Origin: an uncultured Planctomycetota bacterium
GTDB lineage: Bacteria; Planctomycetota; Planctomycetia; Gemmatales; HRBIN36
DNA: 64,000 bases
NCBI GenBank assembly: GCA_937944855.1
Contig: CALFAY010000026.1
Span: 1-64,000 of the forward strand
Direction: 5' to 3'
Positions 1 to 8,300 of this stretch are shown here, one piece after another. The notes beneath the pieces are model-generated. The model worked only from the letters and a program-made list of their open reading frames with translations, made no database searches and had not been told where the DNA came from. A program made the position numbers and the translations under genes. Within the stretch, counting starts at the first letter, position 1, and each line of letters begins with the position of its first letter.

Positions 1-24
1 GCTACCAAGCCGCAGCCGGGTTAA
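1..24 (+). other. possible 3' tail of an upstream gene
   Basis: Frame 1 reads seven sense codons (ATKPQPG) and then TAA at 22-24. This could be the last residues of a gene that begins before the window. It is too short to identify and may be chance. The rest of 1-434 holds no convincing gene, only the repeat element and the promoter described below. Confidence 0.2.
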
Positions 25-145
25 GGAGCCTATGAGGACGCCGCGTAAAGGCACCCCTTTGACCAGGTCCGCGACGGCCAATCCGCCGCACCTCCGCGCT
101 GCTCGATTGATTGACCTGACGGTTGACGTCGTCGGCTCGCCGGTG

Positions 146-315
146 AACCCGCTCCCTGGCGGTCGCGGCTCGGACGGCAATCGCGGAGCGGAACTGGCAA
201 TCGCGGGGTGGAATCGGTGTCGCGGCTCGGAATTGGTAGGACCAGTGGGCGAGGCACATGAGATTACCGCTCCCTTGCGGTCGCGGCTCGGATGGCAATC
301 GCGGGGCGAAGCTGG
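146..315 (+). repeat. dispersed GC-rich intergenic repeat, copy A
   Basis: The stretch contains several imperfect copies of a unit with the core GGCGGTCGCGGCTCGGA followed by GGCAATCGCGG (about 146-200, then a shorter variant at 269-304). The 29 bases at 146-174 recur exactly, inverted, at 36238-36266, and a degenerate tandem version lies at 9103-9167. All three loci are intergenic. Its function is unknown; it may be a REP-like or MITE-like family. Confidence 0.7.
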
Positions 316-421
316 GCGGGGCGGTGGGTCTGTTTCCGTTTGCAGAGTGCGCATGGCCGTTGCCGCACAAGCGCTCAGATCCCAGTTGGACGCGGGCAAC
401 TGTCTTCATCCCATCGCGTCC

Positions 422-427
422 TATAAT
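422..427 (+). promoter_or_regulatory. -10 box for the MFS gene, possibly leaderless
   Basis: TATAAT matches the sigma-70 -10 consensus exactly and ends 7 nt before the ATG at 435. Transcription would therefore start at or next to the start codon. No good -35 hexamer lies 16-18 nt upstream and no Shine-Dalgarno is present, which fits a leaderless mRNA. It could be a chance match. Confidence 0.4.
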
Positions 428-434
428 CTCGTCC

Positions 435-1745
435 ATGAGAACCGGATCGCCGAAGCTCATTGCCTTCTTGACGGTCGCCATTGACCTTCTCGGTTTCGGG
501 ATCGTGCTGCCGCTGTTGCCTTTGTACGGCGACCACTTTCTGGGCGACATTCCCACCGCCTACCACGGAGCCATCATCGGGGCTTTGCTGTCGTCGTTCT
601 CGTTCATGCAGTTCCTTTTCGCTCCGGGGTGGGGACGGTTGTCCGACCGCATCGGCCGACGACCTGTGTTGCTCATCGGGCTGACCGGGTCGGTGGTGTT
701 CTACCTGTTGTTCGGTTACGCAACCTACGCCCGGAGTCTGCTGCTGCTGTTTGCAGCGCGGATCGGAGCGGGCATTGCCGGGGCGACCATCGGCACAGCC
801 CAGGCGGTTATCGCTGACTCGACCCCGCCGGAGACGCGGGCCAAAGGGATGGCGTTGATCGGCGTCGCGTTCGGCGTCGGTTTCACGTTCGGTCCCTTAA
901 TCGGCTCGTTTTTCGCCAGCGATGTGCCAGGCTCGGCCATGAGCGCCGCTCCCGGCTTCGTCGCCGCCGGGCTGTCGCTGATCGCTCTGTTTCTGGCGGT
1001 GCTATTGCTCCCCGAGACGCGGCCTTTCGGGGCGGAGCACAGACGCCGCCCGTGGTTCGATCTCGAAGGGTGGCGGCTGGCCCTGGGAAACCGGCCGGTC
1101 GCGTTGCCGCTGTTGACCTTCTTCTTCGCCACCATCGCCTTCGCCAACTTCGAAGGCACCCTGGCCCGCTTCGTCAAGTACGAACTGCACTACACGTTTC
1201 GCCAGATGGGGATGGTGTTCGCTTACATCGGCGTGGTGCTCATGCTTGTGCAGGGGTTGGTGGTGCGTCGGTTGGTTGTCCGGCTGGGCGAACCGCTCAT
1301 GTGCGTCCTCGGCATCGGCCTGATGCTCACCGGCCTGGTTGTCATGGGAACCACAGTCGTGACCAATTCGCTGGAATTCGTGGAAACGGCGTCGGCGACG
1401 GGAGAAGGGCACCGGCACCTGGCGGCGGGTTCGCTGGCGGTGGTGTTGAGCACCTTGGCGGTGGCGGTTTCGGGCTTCGCCTTCCTGACGCCTTCGGCCC
1501 AGGCCTTGATTTCGCGGCGGACCAGTGCGTTGCGGCAGGGGGAGGTGCTTGGAGTGAGTCAGGCTGCCTCGGCGATTGCCCGTATCCTCGGCCCGCTGAT
1601 GGGCAATTTGCTGTACGGCAGTCAAGCCCAGCCCCATCCGTCCTGGCCATTCTTCGGCGGCGGCACGCTGTTGGCCCTGGCGCTGGTGCTGGCGTTGACC
1701 ATGCTGGCCGATCAATCATCCCGTCTCGATCCGCCGCCGAAATAA
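435..1745 (+). CDS. MFS transporter (drug efflux type)
   Basis: Major facilitator superfamily permease of 436 residues, the usual length for a 12-helix drug:H+ antiporter in the inner membrane. Helix 1 begins at once (LIAFLTVAIDLLGFGIVLPLLP). The family loop motif between helices 2 and 3 is present as GWGRLSDRIGRRPVLLIG, and helix 5 carries a GxxxGxxxGP-like stretch (GVAFGVGFTFGPLIG), the antiporter signature. A longer open frame begins at 258, but ATG 435 is preferred because the hydrophobic core starts right after it and the region before it is repeat DNA. It resembles TetA/Bcr-type exporters (family knowledge); the substrate cannot be told. It stands alone, with no obvious terminator. Confidence 0.85.
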   Translation: MRTGSPKLIAFLTVAIDLLGFGIVLPLLPLYGDHFLGDIPTAYHGAIIGALLSSFSFMQFLFAPGWGRLSDRIGRRPVLLIGLTGSVVFYLLFGYATYARSLLLLFAARIGAGIAGATIGTAQAVIADSTPPETRAKGMALIGVAFGVGFTFGPLIGSFFASDVPGSAMSAAPGFVAAGLSLIALFLAVLLLPETRPFGAEHRRRPWFDLEGWRLALGNRPVALPLLTFFFATIAFANFEGTLARFVKYELHYTFRQMGMVFAYIGVVLMLVQGLVVRRLVVRLGEPLMCVLGIGLMLTGLVVMGTTVVTNSLEFVETASATGEGHRHLAAGSLAVVLSTLAVAVSGFAFLTPSAQALISRRTSALRQGEVLGVSQAASAIARILGPLMGNLLYGSQAQPHPSWPFFGGGTLLALALVLALTMLADQSSRLDPPPK

Positions 1746-1973
1746 ATCTGCCTGCTTCAGGGCTTCCGTCGCCGACAGCCAGAGCACCTCTCAGCCCCTG
1801 GAGATTCGGGATCAGCATCCAATCATGTTTATTTGCATAAACTCCTGAATTAACAGGTGTGAACAAAGATTAACGCGCCTTTGGAAAGCAATTGTGCTCT
1901 TTGGGAGTTCGATAGCCATCTCCAGAGCAAAAAGATCAATGGTCCCGTGGGCGATCCGGCCTTCTGTTCCGCG

Positions 1974-1990
1974 TGGCACGTTAATTGCGC
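1974..1990 (+). promoter_or_regulatory. sigma-54 (-24/-12) promoter of the PEP-CTERM gene
   Basis: TGGCACG, 4 nt, TTGC: the -24 GG (1975-1976) and -12 GC (1987-1988) are separated by exactly 10 nt and every conserved position of the RpoN consensus is met. The start point would be near 2000, about 42 nt before ATG 2042. The rest of 1746-2041 is AT-richer and holds no gene. Sigma-54 control of short PEP-CTERM proteins through PrsK/PrsR is known in other bacteria (established knowledge). Confidence 0.75.
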
Positions 1991-2041
1991 TTGGGCGCGA
2001 ACTACGGATTTCGGGAAAGACGTTCAACGGGGGGATGGGTT

Positions 2042-2876
2042 ATGCGTCTGAGCATCGGCGCGTCTGTGAACCCTCGTCGTTTGGTGCATTTTGGCCGACG
2101 TGTCGGCATAGTGCTTGGGTTGGTGGCAGGGACCCTCCTAGGAGGAGTCAACGCCGAGGCGGCTCCAATCTCGCCGACATTCGACACCTTCGGAACGCTG
2201 TCGGGAGCGACCTTCGGTGGGACGGGCATTCCTAACAACGCCGTGGCCATCACACGGATCACAAGCGGCGGCTACAACATCACCCTCGGCCTGACGGCGC
2301 ATGGAAGGTTCTTCAATCCCCCCATTGACCAACGACGGAGCCGGGACGTTTTTCGCTACGCCAGGTTCTAACTTCGGCAGTCCATCTCCGCCGCCGAATC
2401 CCAGCACGATTCTTGGCGCGACCTGGAACTTCGCTTTTTACGTCGGGCTTGGCATGAATTCCCAACCGGCCCGTTTTGAACTGCTCTATGACTTCGATCC
2501 CGGTTATTTTACAGACGAAACCGATCACGGCCGGATCGTTGGCAACATTCCGCTATTGCCCGGCTCTGTGCTTCAGGATTCTTACAACAATATGTTCGCT
2601 TTTTTGAGCACGCCATTTATCGGTCCGTTGTTCTCCATTTTTCCACCTCCCGGGACGTTCGATCCTAATGGCAATGGTTCGTATACATTTGCATTGCGCG
2701 CATATGATCTAAGCGGCAATTTGCTGGGGCAGTCGGCGATTCGGGTCAACGTTGGCGACGTCGTCATCCCGGAGCCAGCCACGTTCGTGACCTTCGGTCT
2801 GGCCGCGGTAGGCGTACTGCTTGTGGGTCAACTGCGGAAGAAGGCCCCGAATCGGCTGACCGCCTCCACGATCTGA
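2042..2876 (+). pseudogene. PEP-CTERM sorting domain protein, frameshifted
   Basis: Secreted protein of about 277 residues split over two frames. The first frame, from ATG 2042 behind a G-rich ribosome site, gives an N-terminal signal peptide (hydrophobic VGIVLGLVAGTLLGG, cleavage near NAEAA) and runs to 2371. The second frame carries the rest and ends at 2876 with a classic PEP-CTERM tail: the VIPEPAT motif, a hydrophobic helix, then RKK. Joining them at the C6 run at 2318-2323, by dropping one C, restores a smooth reading (FFNPPLTNDGAG). The family is exported, recognised by an exosortase and processed at the membrane; no exosortase is in this window. The break may be a true mutation, a slippery phase-variable tract or a sequencing error. 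The middle shows no domain I recognise. Confidence 0.75.
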
Positions 2877-2961
2877 TTCGATCGGTACTCGGAGCAGAGC
2901 GTTCGCCAGGGGGTGTTTACGTTGGCAGACATCTCGAGGCGGACTCGGGGCTAACTGATGG

Positions 2962-3000
2962 CGGAAGGAGCGATCTTCCGAAGGGGATCAGCTCCTTCCG
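2962..3000 (+). terminator. hairpin, possible terminator after the PEP-CTERM gene
   Basis: A perfect 10-bp stem (CGGAAGGAGC / GCTCCTTCCG) with a 19-nt loop lies between the PEP-CTERM gene and the tRNA. Only a weak T-rich stretch (TCGTTTGC) follows, so termination strength is uncertain. Confidence 0.4.
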
Positions 3001-3010
3001 TCGTTTGCTC

Positions 3011-3038
3011 TTGTTCTCCACAAACACACGCATAGACT
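3011..3038 (+). promoter_or_regulatory. sigma-70-like promoter of tRNA-Phe
   Basis: TTGTTC (3011-3016), a 16-nt spacer and TAGACT (3033-3038) place the start point a few bases before the tRNA at 3050. Confidence 0.45.
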
Positions 3039-3049
3039 AGAACCAAGTC

Positions 3050-3122
3050 GGACAGGTAGCTCAGTTGGTAGAGCGAAGGACTGAAAATCCTTAGGTCGCC
3101 GGTTCGACCCCGGCCCTGTCCA
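3050..3122 (+). tRNA. tRNA-Phe (GAA)
   Basis: A 73-nt cloverleaf. The acceptor stem GGACAGG pairs with CCTGTCC, the D-arm contains AGCTCAGTTGGTAGAGC, the anticodon stem AAGGA/TCCTT encloses loop CTGAAAA with anticodon GAA (3083-3085), and the T-arm has GGTTCGACCC. Discriminator is A; the CCA end is not encoded (CTT follows), so it must be added after transcription. The gene stands alone. Confidence 0.97.
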
Positions 3123-3144
3123 CTTCCCAGATTTTTCTCCGCTG

Positions 3145-3999
3145 TCATTCTGGCTGCTGTTGGAGCGGATGGGCGAAGATGCCGAGATGGCTTGCGGAGA
3201 CTCGTTCCCGGCCGGGAATCCCACCGTGAATCGGCCGATTGACCACCTGCGGCTTCCCGTCAGGGCCGGCAAGCACCAGCGTGGTCGTGCCGCCGCCGTC
3301 GAGGTTGATCCCCTCCGACGCCCCTAGCGCTTTGAGCCATTCGCCTACCTCGGTCGTCGTCGCTCCCTGACTGTAACCGATCTGTCTTCCGTCGATGACG
3401 AGGAGATAGAGATAGCGGCCGTCGGCAGCGACACCGGCGGCAGTGCGGGGATGCACGTCCCGCCCCTCGGCGATCACTTGCCCGTTTTTGAGGACGATCT
3501 GAAACCCGGCCACGGCATTTTCCACGTCGGTCAGGTCGAAGGGCGGGTCGGCGATCTGTACGCGGTTTCCCTTGCGGATGAGCAGAGCGGGGAATCGGCC
3601 CTCGGCAGGCGAGACTTCCTTGCCGTTGGAAACCGTCAGGCCGGTAATGGTCTGCGACAGGCCTTCCTCGGCGTGGATCGGGCTGAACGGGGCGGCATTG
3701 ATGGCGGCCTGGCAACCGAATCGGGCAAGAAATGTGCTGGTTTTCAAACCGTCGGTGTGGCCCGGCTTCTCACCGTTGTCCGGTGTGGCCAGGAACCGGA
3801 TGCCGGGGGCGTGCAGGTCGATTCGCAGGGCAAACCCCCGCATCAGACGCGGCTGACGGGCCTCCAGCCGGATCAGGTCGATGCCCTGGAAACGCGGCTG
3901 CCAGTCGTCGAGCCGCTGAAACGGCTCCTGAGCCGCCAGGAGCGATGGCCCAAAGAGCAGGACCAGACCGACGCTAAGAAGTCGCATATGATTCGCCAT
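3145..3999 (-). CDS. secreted phosphodiester glycosidase (NAGPA) family protein
   Basis: Protein of 284 residues with a signal peptide (LLSVGLVLLFGPSLLAAQEP). The mature part matches the NAGPA/phosphodiester glycosidase domain, known from the mammalian uncovering enzyme and from bacterial exopolysaccharide-related proteins. Family marks include a central INAAPF block, TGLTVSNGK, the stretch LYLLVIDGRQIGYSQGAT, and the C-terminal EGINLDGGGTTTLVL block typical of the active-site region. The start at 3999 was chosen over GTG 4005 because GGAG lies 7 nt before it; an ATG at 3987 is also possible. It probably acts outside the cytoplasm on a sugar phosphodiester; the substrate is unknown. Confidence 0.8.
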   Translation of the reverse strand: MANHMRLLSVGLVLLFGPSLLAAQEPFQRLDDWQPRFQGIDLIRLEARQPRLMRGFALRIDLHAPGIRFLATPDNGEKPGHTDGLKTSTFLARFGCQAAINAAPFSPIHAEEGLSQTITGLTVSNGKEVSPAEGRFPALLIRKGNRVQIADPPFDLTDVENAVAGFQIVLKNGQVIAEGRDVHPRTAAGVAADGRYLYLLVIDGRQIGYSQGATTTEVGEWLKALGASEGINLDGGGTTTLVLAGPDGKPQVVNRPIHGGIPGRERVSASHLGIFAHPLQQQPE

Positions 4000-4118
4000 G
4001 CCCACGCTCCGTGCCGAGATGCCGTCGGCCTTGTTCCAGTCAGGTAATAATCTATCAGAAACCCCGTGCTGAGGCGGTGAGGACCCGAGCGACGACCGAT
4101 GCCAGGGAATGCCCGACC

Positions 4119-4514
4119 ATGAACGCGACCCGTCCGCAATTGCGGCCCGTGAGTCTCCGCAAGGAAGGTGATGAGTTCCTGCTTATTGAGTGGAGCGACG
4201 GCCACGTCAGCCGCCATACTTGGCGGAACCTGCGGAGCAACTGCCCATGCGCTTCGTGCCGGGAGGAACGGCAAAGGCCGCCCGATCCTTTCCATATCCT
4301 GAAACCCCATGAAATCCCGCGGGGACCGCTGCGACCGGTCGCGATGAAGCCGGTGGGATATTACGCTTACACCATCGCCTGGAGCGACGGCCACAGCACG
4401 GGCATTTACACCTTCGATCTGCTGCGATCGCTGTGCGAATGCCCGCAATGCGTGAATAACTCGACTACCCAGTCTCCACCGGGTTCGACTTCATCTTTCA
4501 TGCCCCAGTCGTGA
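4119..4514 (+). CDS. DUF971 domain protein, Fe-S assembly partner of Mrp
   Basis: A 131-residue cytoplasmic protein made of one DUF971 (gamma-butyrobetaine hydroxylase N-terminal-like) domain. The pattern WSDGHVSRHTWRNLRSNCPC-x2-C and a second half-repeat YTIAWSDGHSTGIYTFDLLR ending CECPQC are diagnostic; the four paired cysteines could bind zinc or iron. Members often sit next to or are fused with Mrp/ApbC ATPases, as here (9 nt before mrp), which supports a shared role in Fe-S cluster carriage. ATG 4119 was chosen; the open frame extends upstream to 4011 without family similarity. Confidence 0.8.
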   Translation: MNATRPQLRPVSLRKEGDEFLLIEWSDGHVSRHTWRNLRSNCPCASCREERQRPPDPFHILKPHEIPRGPLRPVAMKPVGYYAYTIAWSDGHSTGIYTFDLLRSLCECPQCVNNSTTQSPPGSTSSFMPQS

Positions 4515-4523
4515 GGTAGCTGT

Positions 4524-5354
4524 ATGAGTGGAACGCCGAGAGGGATGCCGATGCAGCAGAAGATCGACCTGCCCGGCGTCCGGCATATCGTGGCCGTGGC
4601 CAGCGCCAAGGGCGGCGTCGGCAAGTCCACCGTGACCGCCAATCTCGCCCTGGCCTTGAAGGCCCAGGGCCACCGCGTCGGCCTCATGGATGCCGATATC
4701 TACGGTCCCAGCTTGCCGCAGATGCTCGGCGTCACCACCGATGAATGGGACCGTACGCCGGAACCCGTCGAGAAGTACGGCGTTAAACTGATGTCGATGG
4801 GCTTGCTCATCGACCCGGACCAGGCGGCGGCCATGCGCGGGCCGATGATCCACAAGTACCTTCAGGCGTTTCTGACGCAGTTCCAATGGGGCGAACTCGA
4901 TTTCCTCCTGGTCGATATGCCGCCGGGCACGGGCGACGCCCAGATGTCGTTGGCTCAGCTGGTGCCGGTCACCGGGGCGGTCGTCGTCACCCTGCCGCAG
5001 CAGGTCAGCGTCGCCGTGGTCCGGCGCGGCCTGGCCATGTTCCAGACCGTGCGAGTTCCCGTCCTCGGTCTGATCGAGAACATGAGCTACTTCGTCGCCG
5101 ACGACGGGAAGCGTTATTACATCTTCGGTCAGGGCGGCGGCGAACGGATCGCTCGGGAGACGGGCATTCCGTTTTTGGGTTCGATCCCTATCGACCCGCG
5201 GATCACCGAGTCGGGCGACCGGGGAGACCCGATCGTCCATGCCGAACCGAACTCGTCCATTGCCCAGACGTATCTCCAAATCGCCCAACGGATGAAGGCC
5301 GAACTGGACCGTTGCGCCCGCGAAGTCGCTCCGTTGCCCGAATTGGATCTGTGA
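4524..5354 (+). CDS. Mrp/NBP35 (ApbC) family Fe-S carrier ATPase
   Basis: A 276-residue P-loop ATPase that carries and transfers Fe-S clusters in the cytoplasm. The deviant Walker A KGGVGKST lies at about residues 30-37, switch I has DADIYGPSLPQMLG, and the Walker B-like block is LDFLLVDMPPGTGD. Compared with E. coli Mrp it lacks the N-terminal MIP18/DUF59 domain. The region that in many members holds the cluster-binding CxxC reads MSYFVADDGKRYYIFGQGGG and has no cysteine, so cluster binding must differ or depend on a partner, perhaps the cysteine-rich DUF971 protein just upstream. The two genes form a likely operon that may continue to 5377. Confidence 0.88.
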   Translation: MSGTPRGMPMQQKIDLPGVRHIVAVASAKGGVGKSTVTANLALALKAQGHRVGLMDADIYGPSLPQMLGVTTDEWDRTPEPVEKYGVKLMSMGLLIDPDQAAAMRGPMIHKYLQAFLTQFQWGELDFLLVDMPPGTGDAQMSLAQLVPVTGAVVVTLPQQVSVAVVRRGLAMFQTVRVPVLGLIENMSYFVADDGKRYYIFGQGGGERIARETGIPFLGSIPIDPRITESGDRGDPIVHAEPNSSIAQTYLQIAQRMKAELDRCAREVAPLPELDL

Positions 5355-5376
5355 TCGCATCTGGAGAAGGCAAGCC

Positions 5377-8300
5377 ATGAGAGTTTTTCTGGCCTGCGTG
5401 GGAGCGTTCGTCGTTTTGGCAGTGGGCAGCCTCGGGGCCGAGCCGCCGGAGATGACGAAACTGCCCCATGACCTGCCGCCGTTCGAGTACTTCGAGGCGA
5501 CGATCCCGTTCTACCCGCCGGGCCAGCGTTGGGGCGTCACCGGCGAGCCAATCCGCAAGGTGCAAAAACCTCTGTCCCCCGAGCGTTCCCTGCGGCACTA
5601 CGTGCATCCGGCCGGCTTCGAGCTTCGACTCTTCGCATCCGAAGAACTGCTTGGCGGCAAACCGATCGCGATCAACTGGGATCACCGGGGCCGGCTTTGG
5701 GCCGCCCTTACCCAGGATTATCCGAACGACCTTCAGCCCGAAGGCCGGGGCAACGACCGCATCGTCATCTGCGAGGACACGGGCGGCGACGGGCGGGCCG
5801 ACAAAGTTACCATCTTTGCCGACAGACTCAGCGTCCCGACCAGTGTGCTGCCCTACGGCGACGGAGCCATCGTCCTCCAGCCGCCGCACACGCTCTATCT
5901 TCGCGACACTGATGGCGACGGCGTGGCCGATCAGCGGCAGGTGCTTTTCACCGGCTGGGGCATCGACGACACCCACGCCGGGCCGAGCAACCTCCGCTAT
6001 GGGCCGGACAACTGGATTTACGGCATCGTCGGCTACGCAGGTTATGTCGGCACGGTCGGCGGTGAGCGGCATTCGTTCCGGCAAGGTTTCTTCCGCTTCC
6101 GCCCCGACGGTTCGCGGTTGGAGTTCATTCGCAGCACGAGCAACAATTCCTGGGGCGTCGGCTTCAGCGAGGAAGGGCTGCTGTTCGGTTCCACGGCCAA
6201 CGGCTGCCCCAGCGTCTTCGCCGCGATTCCCAACCGCTATTACGAACGGGTCCGGGGCTGGTCGGCCGGCGTCTTGCCAAGCATCGCCACGAGCAACCGC
6301 TTCTTCCCCATCACTGACAAAGTGCGGCAGGTGGACTTCCACGGCGGGTTCACGGCAGCGGCGGGCCATGCTCTGTACACGGCCCGGGTCTATCCGAAGG
6401 AATACTGGAACCGCACGGCGTTCGTGGCGGAGCCGACCGGCCATCTCGTCGCCACCTTCGTCCTCGAACCGCAGGGATCCGACTTCCGTGCCCGCAATTC
6501 CTGGAATCTTGTCGCCAGCAACGACGAATGGGCCGCTCCGATCATGGCCGAGGTCGGACCTGATGGCTGCGTCTGGATCGTGGACTGGTACAACATCATC
6601 GTCCAGCACAACCCGACGCCGCCCGGCTACCGCACTGGACGCGGCAACGCCTACGAGATCGAACTCCGGGACAAGAAGCACGGCCGCATCTACCGACTGG
6701 TCCCGCAAGGCTTCAATCCGTCGCCACGCAGTCTGGATCCAGCCTCCACGGAACAACTGCTCGATGCTCTGAAAAGCGATAATCAGTTCTGGCGGTTCCA
6801 GGCCCAACGGCTTTTGGTGGAGAGGAACCGTCGCGATGCCGAGGCCGGTCTGCTCCGGCTGCTTGCCGATCAGAGCGTAGATGAGATCGGCCTGAATCCC
6901 GGGGCCATTCATGCCCTGTGGACCTTGAACGGCTTGGGCCTCCTCGACGGAAAACATGCGGCGGTGAATCAGGCCGTCGTGGCGGCACTGCGTCATCCGT
7001 CGGCGGGAGTGCGGCGGAACGCCGTGTTGCATCTGCCGCCGGGCAAGGAAAGCGTGCAAGCATGGCTCCAAAGCGGCCTGCTCAACGATCCTGAACCGCA
7101 GGTCCGCCTGGCCGCTCTCCTGGCCGCTGCCGAACTGCCTCCGGATGCCGAGGTCGCGGCCGCCGTGTTCGCCTTCGCTCAGCAGAGCGGAAACCTTCGC
7201 GACCGCTGGCTCCGCGATGGCATCGTCATGGCCGCCGCCGCTCACGATCTGCATTTCCTGCAAACGGCGGTGAAGGCTGCCGATCTGCCTCTCGGTCTGC
7301 GGGAGCTTGTCGGCCGGGTCGCCGAACACTATGCCCGGGGCGGTCCGACTGTGTCGGTGCATCACCTTTTGCAGAGCTTGCCGACGGACAAGGCCGACGT
7401 GGCTGAAATCGTCCTCACCGCCCTGGCTCGCGGCTGGCCGCGAAATCGCCTGGCCGAGGCGAATCCGAAAACCGCCGAGACCCTGGGCGCGCTATTCGAG
7501 AAGCTCTCGCCGCGCGGTCGGGGACAGCTGCTCACCCTGACCCGTTCCCTGGGCGTCAAGGGGATGGAAAAGCATCTCACGAAAATCACCGAAACGCTGC
7601 TGGCTTTAGCGGCCGATGAGTCGCTCGGTGAGGCCGAACGTGCTCAGGCGGCGCGTGACCTCGTGGAACTGCAAGCGGATCAGAGCGAGCCGGTCGAGAA
7701 GATCCTTGATCTTATCACTCCCCGCACTCCGCCCAACCTGTCCGCCCAGTTCCTCGAAGCCGTCGGTCAGTCGCAGTCAGACAAGGCCGGCGCACTGATT
7801 CTGGACCGCTTCAAGCAATTCACGCCGACGTTGCGACAGACGGCCATTCGGGTTTTGTTGCGACGACCGGCATCAACCGGGGCCCTGCTCGATGCTCTCG
7901 AAGCCAATCAGGTTCCCCTCAGCGATCTGGCCCTCGATCAGCGGCAGGCCCTGGCTGAACATCCCGATCGGCGTCTGGCCGAGCGAAGCCGTCGCCTGCT
8001 GCAACGCGGCGGAGCGTTACCTTCCCCGGATCGGCAAAAAGTGCTGGAAGCCCTGGCCCATGTCGCTGAGAAGCCCGGCGATCCAGTTCGGGGCAAGAAA
8101 GTTTTTCTCGACCACTGTTCCAAGTGTCATCGGCATGGCAATGAAGGCCATCAGATCGGTCCCGATCTGACCGGCATGGCCGTCCATCCCAGGCATCATC
8201 TGCTCCTGGAGATCCTCGATCCATCCCGCAGCGTCGAGGGGAATTACCGGGCCTACACCATCGCCACCGCCGATGGCCGGGTGCTGCATGGTCTGCTGGT

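Noticed and set aside
5203-7365. A 720-codon open frame on the minus strand
   Set aside because: Antisense shadow of the Mrp and PVC-type genes; no domain or signal is visible.
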